Positions 22,499 to 29,527 of a DNA stretch of 39,052 nucleotides are shown one piece after another. This stretch comes from Candidatus Rokuibacteriota bacterium. GTDB lineage: Bacteria; Methylomirabilota; Methylomirabilia; Rokubacteriales; CSP1-6. Position 1 is the stretch's first letter; every line of letters starts with the position of its first letter. Position numbers and translations under genes: made by a program. The stretch covers positions 1 through 39,052 of the forward strand of contig JACPSW010000062.1 in NCBI GenBank assembly GCA_016193045.1, written 5' to 3'. The notes under the pieces were generated by a model. It worked only from the letters and a program-made list of their open reading frames with translations. It did no database searches and was not told where the DNA came from.

Positions 22499-23827
22499 CT
22501 AGAGGTGCTTGGCCTTTCGCTGGAGGGTGCGGACGCTCACGCCGAGGATCTTGGCCGCCGCGCCCTTGTCCCCCTTGGTTTCCTCGAGCACCCGCTGGAT
22601 GTATTGGCGCTCCAGCTCGGCCAGGGTCGGGCGGAGCCCGCCGGCGGAGGCCCCGACGGGCGTGAACTCGATCCGCAGATCGGCCAGCGTCACGAGCCGA
22701 TCGCGGGCGAGCGTGACGGCGCGCTCGACCACGTTCTCCAACTCGCGCACGTTCCCGGGCCAGCGGTGCTCGAGGAGCCAGGCCATGGCCTCCTCGTTGA
22801 ACCCTTCGACCCCCTTCCCCAGGGTCCCCGCAGCCCGCTTGAGGAAGTGCTCCGCCAGGAGCGGGATGTCTTCGCTCCGCTCCCGGAGGCTGGGGAGCCG
22901 GATCGGGATCACGGCCAGGCGGTAATAGAGGTCCTCCCTGAACCTCCCCTCCTGGACGAGCGCCAGAAGGTCCCGGTTGGTCGCCGTGATGAGCCGGAGG
23001 TCCAATCGGATCCCCTCCTTCCCGCCCACCGGGCGGATGGCCTTGTCCTCGAGGGCCCGAAGGAGCTTGGCTTGGAGCGCCGGGGACATGTCACCCACCT
23101 CGTCAAGGAAGAGGGTGCCGCGGTCGGCCTCGACGAAGAGCCCGCGCCGCTTCCGGTCCGCACCAGTGAAGGCACCCTTCTCGTGGCCGAACAGCTCGGA
23201 CTCCAGGAGGGTCTCCGGAATGGCGGCGCAGTTCACGGGGACGAAGGGCCCGCCCTTTCGCGGGCTGTTCCAGTGGATGGCCCGCGCCACCAGCTCCTTT
23301 CCGCTACCGCTCTCACCCAGCAGCAGCACCGTGGCCTCGCTCCCCGCCACGGCGCGGATCTGCTCGAAGACCGCCTGCATGGCCTTGGACTGGCCGAGCA
23401 GATTGTCGAAGCCGTAGCGCCGCTCCACCTCCGCCCGCAGGCGGCGGTTCTCCTCCCGGAGGCGCTGGTCATCCACGGCCCGGCGGACCGCGAGACTCAC
23501 CTCCGCCAGCTTGAACGGCTTGGTGAGATAGTCGTACGCCCCCTGGCGCATGGCCTCGATGGCCGTCTCGAGGCTCCCGAAGGCGGTCATCAGGATCACG
23601 CTGGCTCCGGGCTGAATCCGCTGAGCCTCCCGGAGCAGCGCCAGACCATCCACTTCGTCCATCACCAGGTCGGTCAGGACGACGGGGACCTCCTCGCGCT
23701 CGAGAGCGGCGAGGGCCTCGGCGCCACTCGTGACGCCCGTGACGGCCCACCCCTCCGCCTCCAGGTGGCGCCCCAGAAGGGCCACCATCTCGGGGTCGTT
23801 GTCGACGACCAGGATCTTCTGGCTCAT
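22499..23827 (-). CDS. NtrC-family sigma54-dependent response regulator
   Basis: A 442-residue activator. The receiver domain (1-118) has the DN at 9-10, phosphoacceptor Asp53 in VVLTDLVMDE and Lys103 in LTKPF. The AAA+ domain carries GESGSGKE (171-178, Walker A), GAFTGA (218-223, the loop that contacts sigma54) and LFLDEVGD (239-246, Walker B), then FREDLYYRLAVIPIRLPSLR and the HRWPGNVRELENVVERAV sensor II region. A Fis-type helix-turn-helix (KGAAAKILGVSVRTLQRKAK) ends it. The ATG overlaps the kinase stop (ATGA). It is the best candidate to bind the GGCGACA-N3-TGTCGCC dyads before the two sigma54 promoters in this window; that link is inferred from co-location. Confidence 0.93.
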   Translation of the reverse strand: MSQKILVVDNDPEMVALLGRHLEAEGWAVTGVTSGAEALAALEREEVPVVLTDLVMDEVDGLALLREAQRIQPGASVILMTAFGSLETAIEAMRQGAYDYLTKPFKLAEVSLAVRRAVDDQRLREENRRLRAEVERRYGFDNLLGQSKAMQAVFEQIRAVAGSEATVLLLGESGSGKELVARAIHWNSPRKGGPFVPVNCAAIPETLLESELFGHEKGAFTGADRKRRGLFVEADRGTLFLDEVGDMSPALQAKLLRALEDKAIRPVGGKEGIRLDLRLITATNRDLLALVQEGRFREDLYYRLAVIPIRLPSLRERSEDIPLLAEHFLKRAAGTLGKGVEGFNEEAMAWLLEHRWPGNVRELENVVERAVTLARDRLVTLADLRIEFTPVGASAGGLRPTLAELERQYIQRVLEETKGDKGAAAKILGVSVRTLQRKAKHL

Positions 23828-25293
23828 TGCGCGCTACCCGCGGCTTCGGGCAACCACACCGTGAAGGCCGTCCCCCTGCCGGGGCTGCTCTCGACGCGGA
23901 TCTCTCCGCCATGGTCCCGCACGATGTCCCGACAGATCGCCAGGCCGAGCCCCGTTCCCTGCCCCGGGGGCTTGGTGGTGAAGAACGGTTCGAAGAGGCG
24001 CGGGAGGAGGTCGGCCGGAATCCCCGGGCCCGTGTCCGATACCGTCACCGCGACGCCCGGTCGGCCGCCCTCCTGGGCCCGAGCGGCGCCGATCTGCACC
24101 TTCCCTCCCTCGGAGGTTGCCTCCAGCGCGTTCATCAGAAGGTTGAGCAGGACCTGCTGGAACTGGTTGGGGTCAGCCTGCATCGGCGGCAGATCGGCGG
24201 GAAGAGACACGGACAGGGTCAGCCGGCGGCGCCGGGCGGCATGCTCAACCAACGGCAGGAGGCGGTCGAGGACGGCGGCCACCGGGGCGGGTTGGATCTC
24301 CGGCTTCTGAGCCCGCACCATGTCCAGGAGCGAGCGGATGATCCCGGAGATGCGGTCGATCTGGGCGATGATCACCTCGAGATCGGGCCGGCGCCGGTCG
24401 CCGGGAGGGAGCGTCTGAAGGAGGAATTCGGCCCGACCGGAGACGATGTTGAGAGGCGTGCCGACCTCATGGGCGAGACCCGTCGCCAGCCGTCCCGCCA
24501 CGGCGAGGGTCTCCGCCCGCCGGACCTGCTGCTCCAGATCCAGCGTCCGCTCCGCCTCCGCCAGGAGCTTGAGGCGCGCCCCGTCCAGCTGCTCAGCCAT
24601 CCGGTTGAACGCCTCAGCGACCCGCCCCAGCTCGTCCCGCCGCTCCACGGGAAGCGGCGGTCCCGGTTGCCCTTGTCCGAGCCTCCGGATCCCCTCCATC
24701 AGCCGGGAGAGGGGGCGGAGGACCTGGCGCTGGAGCATGAGCCCCGCGAGCGCCCCCACGGCCAGCAGCAGGATACCCAGGCGCAGCCACACATCGAGGG
24801 TGGCCGATCGCACCCGCTGCTCGACCCCGACCGCCAGGTGGACCACTTCCATGGCCCCCTGGATCCCGCCCTTCCGGCCTCGGAGCGGGACGAAATAGAA
24901 GAGGACGGGATCCTTCCCGCGCCGCTCGAAAAAACCCCGGGGTTGACCGGTCTCGATCACGCGACGGAGGGCTTCCCGGGGCACTTCTTCCCCGATCGAG
25001 AGGGAATTCGAGACCAGGGTGGGGCTGAGCCCGCGGTCGAAGAGCCGGATTCGATCGATCTGCTCCTGATCCTCCACAATTTCGGAGAGCAGTCGCCGGA
25101 TGTCCGAGATCTGGCGATCGCGCAGCGCGTTTTCCACGGCGATCTGGATGGCTCTGGCGGTGAGCGCGACGTTGCGCCGGTCTTCCTCCAACAGCTGTGC
25201 CCGCTCCTGCCGGACCCGGAACAGGCCGTATCCCCCCGCCACGAGGATCAGCGGGATCATCAGGACCAGGATGAGGCGGAGTCTAAGACCCAT
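23824..25293 (-). CDS. sensor histidine kinase (NtrB/ZraS-like)
   Basis: A 489-residue membrane kinase. Helix 1 spans about residues 7-25, an extracytoplasmic sensor of about 140 residues follows, helix 2 is about 172-187 (LGILLLAVGALAGLML), then a HAMP linker (VLRPLSRLMEGIRRLGQG to RRDELGRVAEAFNRMAEQL), a HisKA helix with His275 in LATGLAHEVGTPLNIVSGR and the HATPase domain with N-box LLNLLMNALEAT, DTGPGIPADLL and GTGLGLAICRDIVRDHGGEI. It should phosphorylate the activator encoded right after it. The sensor domain is not a PAS that I recognise; the signal (osmotic, envelope or nutrient) is unknown. It is the first gene of the string ending in treZ and treY. Confidence 0.92.
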   Translation of the reverse strand: MGLRLRLILVLMIPLILVAGGYGLFRVRQERAQLLEEDRRNVALTARAIQIAVENALRDRQISDIRRLLSEIVEDQEQIDRIRLFDRGLSPTLVSNSLSIGEEVPREALRRVIETGQPRGFFERRGKDPVLFYFVPLRGRKGGIQGAMEVVHLAVGVEQRVRSATLDVWLRLGILLLAVGALAGLMLQRQVLRPLSRLMEGIRRLGQGQPGPPLPVERRDELGRVAEAFNRMAEQLDGARLKLLAEAERTLDLEQQVRRAETLAVAGRLATGLAHEVGTPLNIVSGRAEFLLQTLPPGDRRRPDLEVIIAQIDRISGIIRSLLDMVRAQKPEIQPAPVAAVLDRLLPLVEHAARRRRLTLSVSLPADLPPMQADPNQFQQVLLNLLMNALEATSEGGKVQIGAARAQEGGRPGVAVTVSDTGPGIPADLLPRLFEPFFTTKPPGQGTGLGLAICRDIVRDHGGEIRVESSPGRGTAFTVWLPEAAGSAQ

Positions 25294-25388
25294 AGAGCCG
25301 GTTCGCCACTTACCGAGGGGCGTGATTGTGCGGCAAGCCTTCTGAGACCCCTGCTCTGCCTCTGAGCTTCACCGCCGAGTACCGATAG

Positions 25389-25415
25389 AGTATAGGCCCG
25401 CCGGACGCGCGTCAA
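25389..25415 (-). promoter_or_regulatory. possible sigma70 promoter of the kinase operon
   Basis: On the minus strand TTGACG (25415-25410), 15-bp spacer, TATACT (25394-25389). The -10 is good and the -35 nearly perfect, but the spacer is short. Start would be near 25381, giving a leader of about 88 nt before the kinase ATG. Confidence 0.45.
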
Positions 25416-25448
25416 CCTGCCGGGGCCTTGAGCGCGAGCAGGCCCGCG

Positions 25449-25480
25449 CCGTGCAGGGGCTTCGTGCACGGGCAAGCCCC
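25449..25480. repeat. two interlocked inverted repeats
   Basis: CCGTGCA (25449-25455) pairs with TGCACGG (25465-25471), and GGGGCTT (25456-25462) pairs with AAGCCCC (25474-25480); the two overlap so that they cannot easily form together. They sit eight bases before the -35 box of the antiporter promoter and between the two divergent promoters, a natural place for an operator. Its function is unknown. Confidence 0.5.
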
Positions 25481-25488
25481 CGCCGGTC

Positions 25489-25517
25489 TTGACAGCTCCG
25501 AGGGGGGCTCCTATAGT
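25489..25517 (+). promoter_or_regulatory. strong sigma70-like promoter of the antiporter operon
   Basis: TTGACA (25489-25494), 17-bp spacer, TATAGT (25512-25517). A start at 25523-25525 coincides with the ATG of mnhE at 25525, so the message would be leaderless or nearly so. No ribosome binding site precedes that ATG, which agrees. Confidence 0.75.
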
Positions 25518-25524
25518 CTCTGCG

Positions 25525-26106
25525 ATGTCTTCGATCCAATCGCCGCGAATCCGCGGACGCCTGCACAACCTCGCGCGAGAGCACGCGTGGCCGTCCTTCG
25601 TCATTTTTGCGATGTCGTTGTCGTTCTGGCTCGTGTTTTCGGGGAAGTTCGACGTGGTGCACGTGGGCTTCGGCGTGCTGTCCGCCGCGCTCGTCGCCGT
25701 GCTGACCCGCGAGGTGGAGCGCCTCGGAACGCGTGTCGATCGGCAGGGGCGCGAGATCCCGGTCTTCACCTTTTCCGTCTCGTGGCCGCGCTTTTTGGCC
25801 TATCTTCCGTGGCTGCTCGGCCAGATCGTCATTGCGAGCGTGCAGATCGCCTACGTGATCGTCCATCCCCGCCTCCCGATTTCCCCGGTGGTCATCCGAT
25901 TCGACACGCGGCTCGGAGGCGATCTGGCGCGGACGACGTTCGGCAACTCGATCACCCTCACCCCGGGCACCATCACGCTGGACGTGAAGGGCGATGAGTT
26001 CACCGTGCATGCGCTGATCCGCGATGCCGCCGATCAGGTGCTGAGCCGGACGATGGAGAAGCGGGTGGCCCGGGCCATCGGTCGGGCCGGAGAGCCGGGG
26101 GCATGA
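25525..26106 (+). CDS. mnhE: Mrp antiporter subunit E
   Basis: A 193-residue subunit of the Mrp (Mnh) multi-subunit Na+/H+ antiporter. After a polar head of about 25 residues comes the hydrophobic MSLSFWLVFSGKFDVVHVGF and GVLSAALVAVLTREVERL, then FSVSWPRFLAYLPWLLGQI and IASVQIAYVIVHPRLPISPV, then the soluble tail with GDLARTTFGNSITLTPGTIT, LDVKGDEFTVHAL. All are standard MnhE segments. The ATG at 25525 lies at the predicted transcription start; an internal ATG at 25612 would remove only the head. It begins the ten-gene string and overlaps mnhF (ATGA). Confidence 0.9.
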   Translation: MSSIQSPRIRGRLHNLAREHAWPSFVIFAMSLSFWLVFSGKFDVVHVGFGVLSAALVAVLTREVERLGTRVDRQGREIPVFTFSVSWPRFLAYLPWLLGQIVIASVQIAYVIVHPRLPISPVVIRFDTRLGGDLARTTFGNSITLTPGTITLDVKGDEFTVHALIRDAADQVLSRTMEKRVARAIGRAGEPGA

Positions 26107-26369
26107 CGTCGATCTTCGTCGTGGTCGCCGCGACCGCCACCGTCCTGACGCTGGCCTATCTCTACCGGGTGGCGGCCGGTCCCACGGTCTTCGACCGGAT
26201 TCTCGGGCTCAGCGGCTTCGGCACCAGCACGACCATCGTCCTCATCCTCGTCGGGTGCGTGTACGGCCGGCTCGATATGTTCGTGGACATCGGGCTCGGG
26301 TACGCGCTTCTCAATTTCGTCGGCGTGTTGGCGGCGGCCCGGTACTTCGAGCGGTCCGACCGGAGGTAG
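26103..26369 (+). CDS. mnhF: Mrp antiporter subunit F
   Basis: An 88-residue protein of three helices with RVAAGPTVFDRILGLSGFGT, the signature loop of MnhF (normally GPT..DR...L). The second helix (STTIVLILVGCVYG) and third (DIGLGYALLNFVGVLAAARY) also match. ATG overlaps the mnhE stop. Part of the membrane arm of the Mrp complex; small subunits E, F and G are needed for activity or assembly in studied systems. Confidence 0.9.
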   Translation: MTSIFVVVAATATVLTLAYLYRVAAGPTVFDRILGLSGFGTSTTIVLILVGCVYGRLDMFVDIGLGYALLNFVGVLAAARYFERSDRR

Positions 26370-26372
26370 GCG

Positions 26373-26681
26373 CTGACCACGCTCGTCATCGCGTTGCTGG
26401 CCGCCGGCCTCTTCTTTTCGGCCGTTGCCAGCATGGGGGTGCTTCGCCTCCCCGACTTCTACACCCGCCTGCACGCCCTGAGCAAGGCCGAAACGCTCGG
26501 GACGCTCCTCATGCTGGCGGCGGTGGCCGTCTGGCAGGGGCTGGACCTGACCAGCGCCAAGGTCCTGCTGGTCGCCGTGTTCCTCTTCCTCACCAACCCC
26601 ACGGCCGCCCACGCGATGGCCCGGGCCGCCTTCCGGGGGGGCGTCGAGCCCCTGACGAGCGATGATCGGAAGCGGCCATGA
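26373..26681 (+). CDS. mnhG: Mrp antiporter subunit G, apparent CTG start
   Basis: A 102-residue, three-helix subunit; MGVLRLPDFYTRLHALSKAE is the MnhG signature and LLVAVFLFLTNPTAAHAMAR its third helix. The start is unusual. No ATG or GTG is available; a TTG at 26394 would cut the first helix in half and has no ribosome binding site, whereas a CTG at 26373 stands six bases after GGAGG (26362-26366) and gives a full first helix (TTLVIALLAAGLFFSAVA). I therefore call CTG, which is rare. The stop overlaps the ATG of the next gene. Confidence 0.82.
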   Translation: MTTLVIALLAAGLFFSAVASMGVLRLPDFYTRLHALSKAETLGTLLMLAAVAVWQGLDLTSAKVLLVAVFLFLTNPTAAHAMARAAFRGGVEPLTSDDRKRP

Positions 26682-27205
26682 GCGAGGTCCTCAACGCGCT
26701 CTTTCTGGCCCTGCTCGTGATCCTGGCCGGGGCGGCGGTCCGGGTGCGGGACCTGGTCGGCGCGGTGCTGATTCTCTCGGCCTACGGGCTCACGATGTCC
26801 CTGGTCTGGGCCGGGATGGGGGCCGTGGATGTGGCCTTCACGGAGGCCGTGGTGGGGGCCGGGGCCTCCACCGTTTTCTTCCTGGCGACCCTCCTCCGCA
26901 CCCTTCCCAGGGAGCAGCCACGGGAGCGCCGCGCGAGGCCGGCGACTCTCGTCGGCGTGCTCCTGCTCGGTGGCCTCCTCCTGCTGGCCATCCACGAATT
27001 CCCGGCGTGGAGTGATCCGGCCTCCCCCGCCAGCCTCCACGTCTCCCCCCGGTACCTCCGGGACGGCTATCGAGAAACGGGCGCCCCCAACATCGTGACG
27101 GCGGTGCTCGCAGACTACCGCGCCTACGACACCCTGATCGAGACCGTCGTGATCTTCACGGCAGGCGTGGCCTGCTGGCTGCTGCTCCCGAGGAGAGACC
27201 CGTGA
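26678..27205 (+). CDS. stand-alone MrpA C-terminal (MbhD/MbhE-like) subunit
   Basis: A 175-residue membrane protein. The first part (LVGAVLILSAYGLTMSLVWA, GMGAVDVAFTEAVVGAGAST, VFFLATLLRT) is the DUF4040/MbhD domain that in Bacillus is part of MrpA's C-terminus; the second (TLVGVLLLGGLLLLAIHEFP, then APNIVTAVLADYRAYDTLIE, TVVIFTAGVACWLLL) resembles MbhE. Here both form a separate polypeptide between MnhG and MnhB, as in Mbh/Mbs-type complexes of archaea and some bacteria. ATG overlaps the mnhG stop. No full-length MrpA is found in the operon. Confidence 0.85.
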   Translation: MSEVLNALFLALLVILAGAAVRVRDLVGAVLILSAYGLTMSLVWAGMGAVDVAFTEAVVGAGASTVFFLATLLRTLPREQPRERRARPATLVGVLLLGGLLLLAIHEFPAWSDPASPASLHVSPRYLRDGYRETGAPNIVTAVLADYRAYDTLIETVVIFTAGVACWLLLPRRDP

Positions 27206-27645
27206 TTCGCGAGCACGACAGCGTCATCGTGACGACTCTCGTGCGGATGCTGGTTCCGCCCATCCAGCTCTTCGCCCTCTACGTCGTCGCCCACGGGCAC
27301 GGGAGCCCCGGGGGAGGGTTTCAGGGCGGCGTGATCCTGGCGGCCGCGTACATCTTGATCGGGCTGGCCCTGGGCCGGGAGGAACTGGAGCGCCGCCTGC
27401 GGGAAGGAAGGCTGCTGATCCTCAGCGCGGTGGGCGTGCTGATCTTCGCCCTCACGGGGGTGCTCGGACTGGTGCTGGGCGGGAACCTCCTGGATTATGG
27501 AGTCCTTTCGATCGTCGGAGTCAGGGGATCGGCCGCCAGAGCCGTCGGCATTTTCGTGATCGAGATCGGCGTCGCCCTCGGGGTCGCCGGTGCGCTCACG
27601 CTGATTTTCTGCCGCCTGGCCAAGACGGGGGAGGGGGCGCCGTGA
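27202..27645 (+). CDS. mnhB: Mrp antiporter subunit B
   Basis: A 147-residue, four-helix protein; LVRMLVPPIQLFALYVVAHG then HGSPGGGFQGGVILAAAYIL is the MnhB/DUF4040-neighbour signature, and NLLDYGVLSIVGVRGSAARA with VGIFVIEIGVALGVAGALTL is also typical. Begins with GTG (GTGA overlap with the gene before) and preceded by GAGGAGA. Probably close to the ion path of the complex. Confidence 0.9.
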   Translation: MIREHDSVIVTTLVRMLVPPIQLFALYVVAHGHGSPGGGFQGGVILAAAYILIGLALGREELERRLREGRLLILSAVGVLIFALTGVLGLVLGGNLLDYGVLSIVGVRGSAARAVGIFVIEIGVALGVAGALTLIFCRLAKTGEGAP

Positions 27646-28022
27646 CGGAATTCCTGGCGTATGCGGTCGAGCGGTACACGTACTGGGCGTACGTGGCGCT
27701 CATGCTGATCGGCTTCTACGCGATGATCGCCCATGGCAACCTGTTGAAAAAACTCATCGGCATGAACATCTTCCAGACCGCCATCATCCTGTTCTTTCTC
27801 TCGATCAGCGCCAAGCGCGGCGCGACGCTCCCCATCATCCCCCCCGAGGCGGGAGAGCTGGTCGTCGCCCCGCCGCACTTCATGAATCCCCTCCCGCACG
27901 CCCTCATGCTGACCGCCATCGTCGTCATGGTCGGCACGCTGGGGGTGGCGCTCGCCGTGCTCATCAAGATTCACCGAACCTATCGGACGTTCGAAGAAGA
28001 TGTGATCCTCCGGCAGACGTAA
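27642..28022 (+). CDS. mnhC: Mrp antiporter subunit C (NuoK-like)
   Basis: A 126-residue, three-helix homologue of NuoK. Helix 1 WAYVALMLIGFYAMIAHGNL is followed by KKLIGMNIFQTAIILFFLSI, the NuoK/MnhC core, then the loop with PPEAGELVVAPPHFMNPLPH and ALMLTAIVVMVGTLGVALAV. GTG start overlaps mnhB. The soluble tail RTYRTFEEDVILRQT is longer than in some family members. Confidence 0.9.
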   Translation: MTEFLAYAVERYTYWAYVALMLIGFYAMIAHGNLLKKLIGMNIFQTAIILFFLSISAKRGATLPIIPPEAGELVVAPPHFMNPLPHALMLTAIVVMVGTLGVALAVLIKIHRTYRTFEEDVILRQT

Positions 28023-29518
28023 TGCTGCTGGACCACCTCCCGGCCCTCCTCGCCGTCGTTCCCCTGGTCGCGGCTCTGGCCCTCCCGTTGGCGGGCGCCG
28101 TTCGACCCCGCCTGGTCTATCCGCTGGCGGTCGGGGCAGGTGCCGTGACGGCCGTCCTTTCCCTCCTGACCCTCGAGCGCGTTCTGACCCGTGGGGTCAT
28201 GCGCTACCACGTCGGGGGGTGGCCGCCGCCGTGGGGGATCGAGCTGGTCGTGGATCACCTGAGTGCCTTCGTCGCGCTGACGGTCTCCGGCCTCGTGGCG
28301 CTCGCCCTGCTCTACGCCGGTCCCGCCGTCCGGAGCGGCACCGCGGGAAGCCCGTCGCCGTTCTTCGCGCTCGCGCTCCTCTACCTCGCGAGCCTCATGG
28401 GGATCGTGGTCGCGGGGGACCTCTTCAACCTCTTCGTCTTTCTCGAGGTCGCGTCGATCGCCAGCTATGCGCTGGTGGCTTCAGGAGGCGGGCGGGCGCT
28501 GATGGCGGCCTTCCGCTACATCCTCCTCGGGACGGTGGGAGCCTCCTTCTATCTCCTGGGGGTCGGCCACCTCTACCTCCTCACGGGAACCCTGAACATG
28601 GCCGACCTCTCCCAGCGACTCCCGGAGCTGGGCGCCTCGCGGGTGCTGCTCGTGGCGGTGGGCTTCCTCGTGATCGGGCTGGGGATCAAGATGGCGCTCG
28701 TCCCCCTTCACGGCTGGCTGCCGGATGCCTACACCTATGCCCCTCCCGCGGTCACGGCGCTGATCGCACCGGTGACGACCAAGGTGGCGGCCTACGCGCT
28801 CGCGCGCGTCCTCTTCTCCGTCCTCGGGGCCCCCGCAGCCCTGGCGGGAATCCCGCTCATGAGCGTCCTGGCGTGGGCCGGCGGCGCGGCGATTCTCGTC
28901 GGGGGCGTGCTGGCCATCCGCCAGAACGACCTCCGGCGGCTCCTCGCATACTCGAGCGTCAGCCAGGTCGGCTACATCGCCCTCGGGATCGGCCTGGCGA
29001 ATCGACCGGCGCTGGCCGGTGCGTACCTCCATATCCTCAATCACGCGATGATGAAGGGGTGTCTCTTCTTCGCCGCCGGCGCCGTGGCAGCCCGGCTCGG
29101 CGGCTCCGCCCTGACGGATCTGCGGCTTATGCACCGGCGGATGCCGGTGACCACGGCCTGCATAGTGGTCGCCGCTCTCTCGATGATCGGGATTCCGCCC
29201 GCAGGGGGGTTCTTCAGCAAGTGGTACCTCCTGGTGGGCGCCCTGGAGGCGGGGCACACGCTTCTGGCCGGGGTGATCGTCGGCGGCGGGTTGCTCGCGG
29301 CCGCCTACATGTTCAAGGTCCTGGAGCACGCCTGCCTGGCGCGCCCCGATGCGGCGGGCCACGCCTCCGACGAATCCCCCGGCGGGCGCGCCGAGGCGCC
29401 CGCGGCGATGTTGATCCCGCTGGTCGCCCTGAGCGTTGGAATCGTGGCCGTCGGAATCTGGAGCGCGCCGATCGTGTCAGGGGTGCTCTGGTTCGCGGCC
29501 GCCGCCGGGCTCGAGTAA
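28022..29518 (+). CDS. mnhD: Mrp antiporter D-type subunit 1
   Basis: A 498-residue NuoL/M/N-like ion-translocating subunit of about 14 helices. SLMGIVVAGDLFNLFVFLEV places the conserved Glu, GLGIKMALVPLHGWLPDAYT the Lys-His pair of the proton_antipo_M core, and APVTTKVAAYALARVL the next Lys; then LAYSSVSQVGYIALGIGLAN. These are hallmark features of MrpD/NuoM-type proton or sodium channels. ATG overlaps the mnhC stop by one base (TAATG). First of three such subunits. Confidence 0.9.
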   Translation: MLLDHLPALLAVVPLVAALALPLAGAVRPRLVYPLAVGAGAVTAVLSLLTLERVLTRGVMRYHVGGWPPPWGIELVVDHLSAFVALTVSGLVALALLYAGPAVRSGTAGSPSPFFALALLYLASLMGIVVAGDLFNLFVFLEVASIASYALVASGGGRALMAAFRYILLGTVGASFYLLGVGHLYLLTGTLNMADLSQRLPELGASRVLLVAVGFLVIGLGIKMALVPLHGWLPDAYTYAPPAVTALIAPVTTKVAAYALARVLFSVLGAPAALAGIPLMSVLAWAGGAAILVGGVLAIRQNDLRRLLAYSSVSQVGYIALGIGLANRPALAGAYLHILNHAMMKGCLFFAAGAVAARLGGSALTDLRLMHRRMPVTTACIVVAALSMIGIPPAGGFFSKWYLLVGALEAGHTLLAGVIVGGGLLAAAYMFKVLEHACLARPDAAGHASDESPGGRAEAPAAMLIPLVALSVGIVAVGIWSAPIVSGVLWFAAAAGLE

Positions 29519-29527
29519 ACCCGGCCC

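Noticed and set aside
25449..25480. H-type pseudoknot RNA formed by the interlocked repeats
   Set aside because: The connecting loops would have 0, 2 and 2 bases, too short to span two 7-bp stems, and the site is upstream of the antiporter start.
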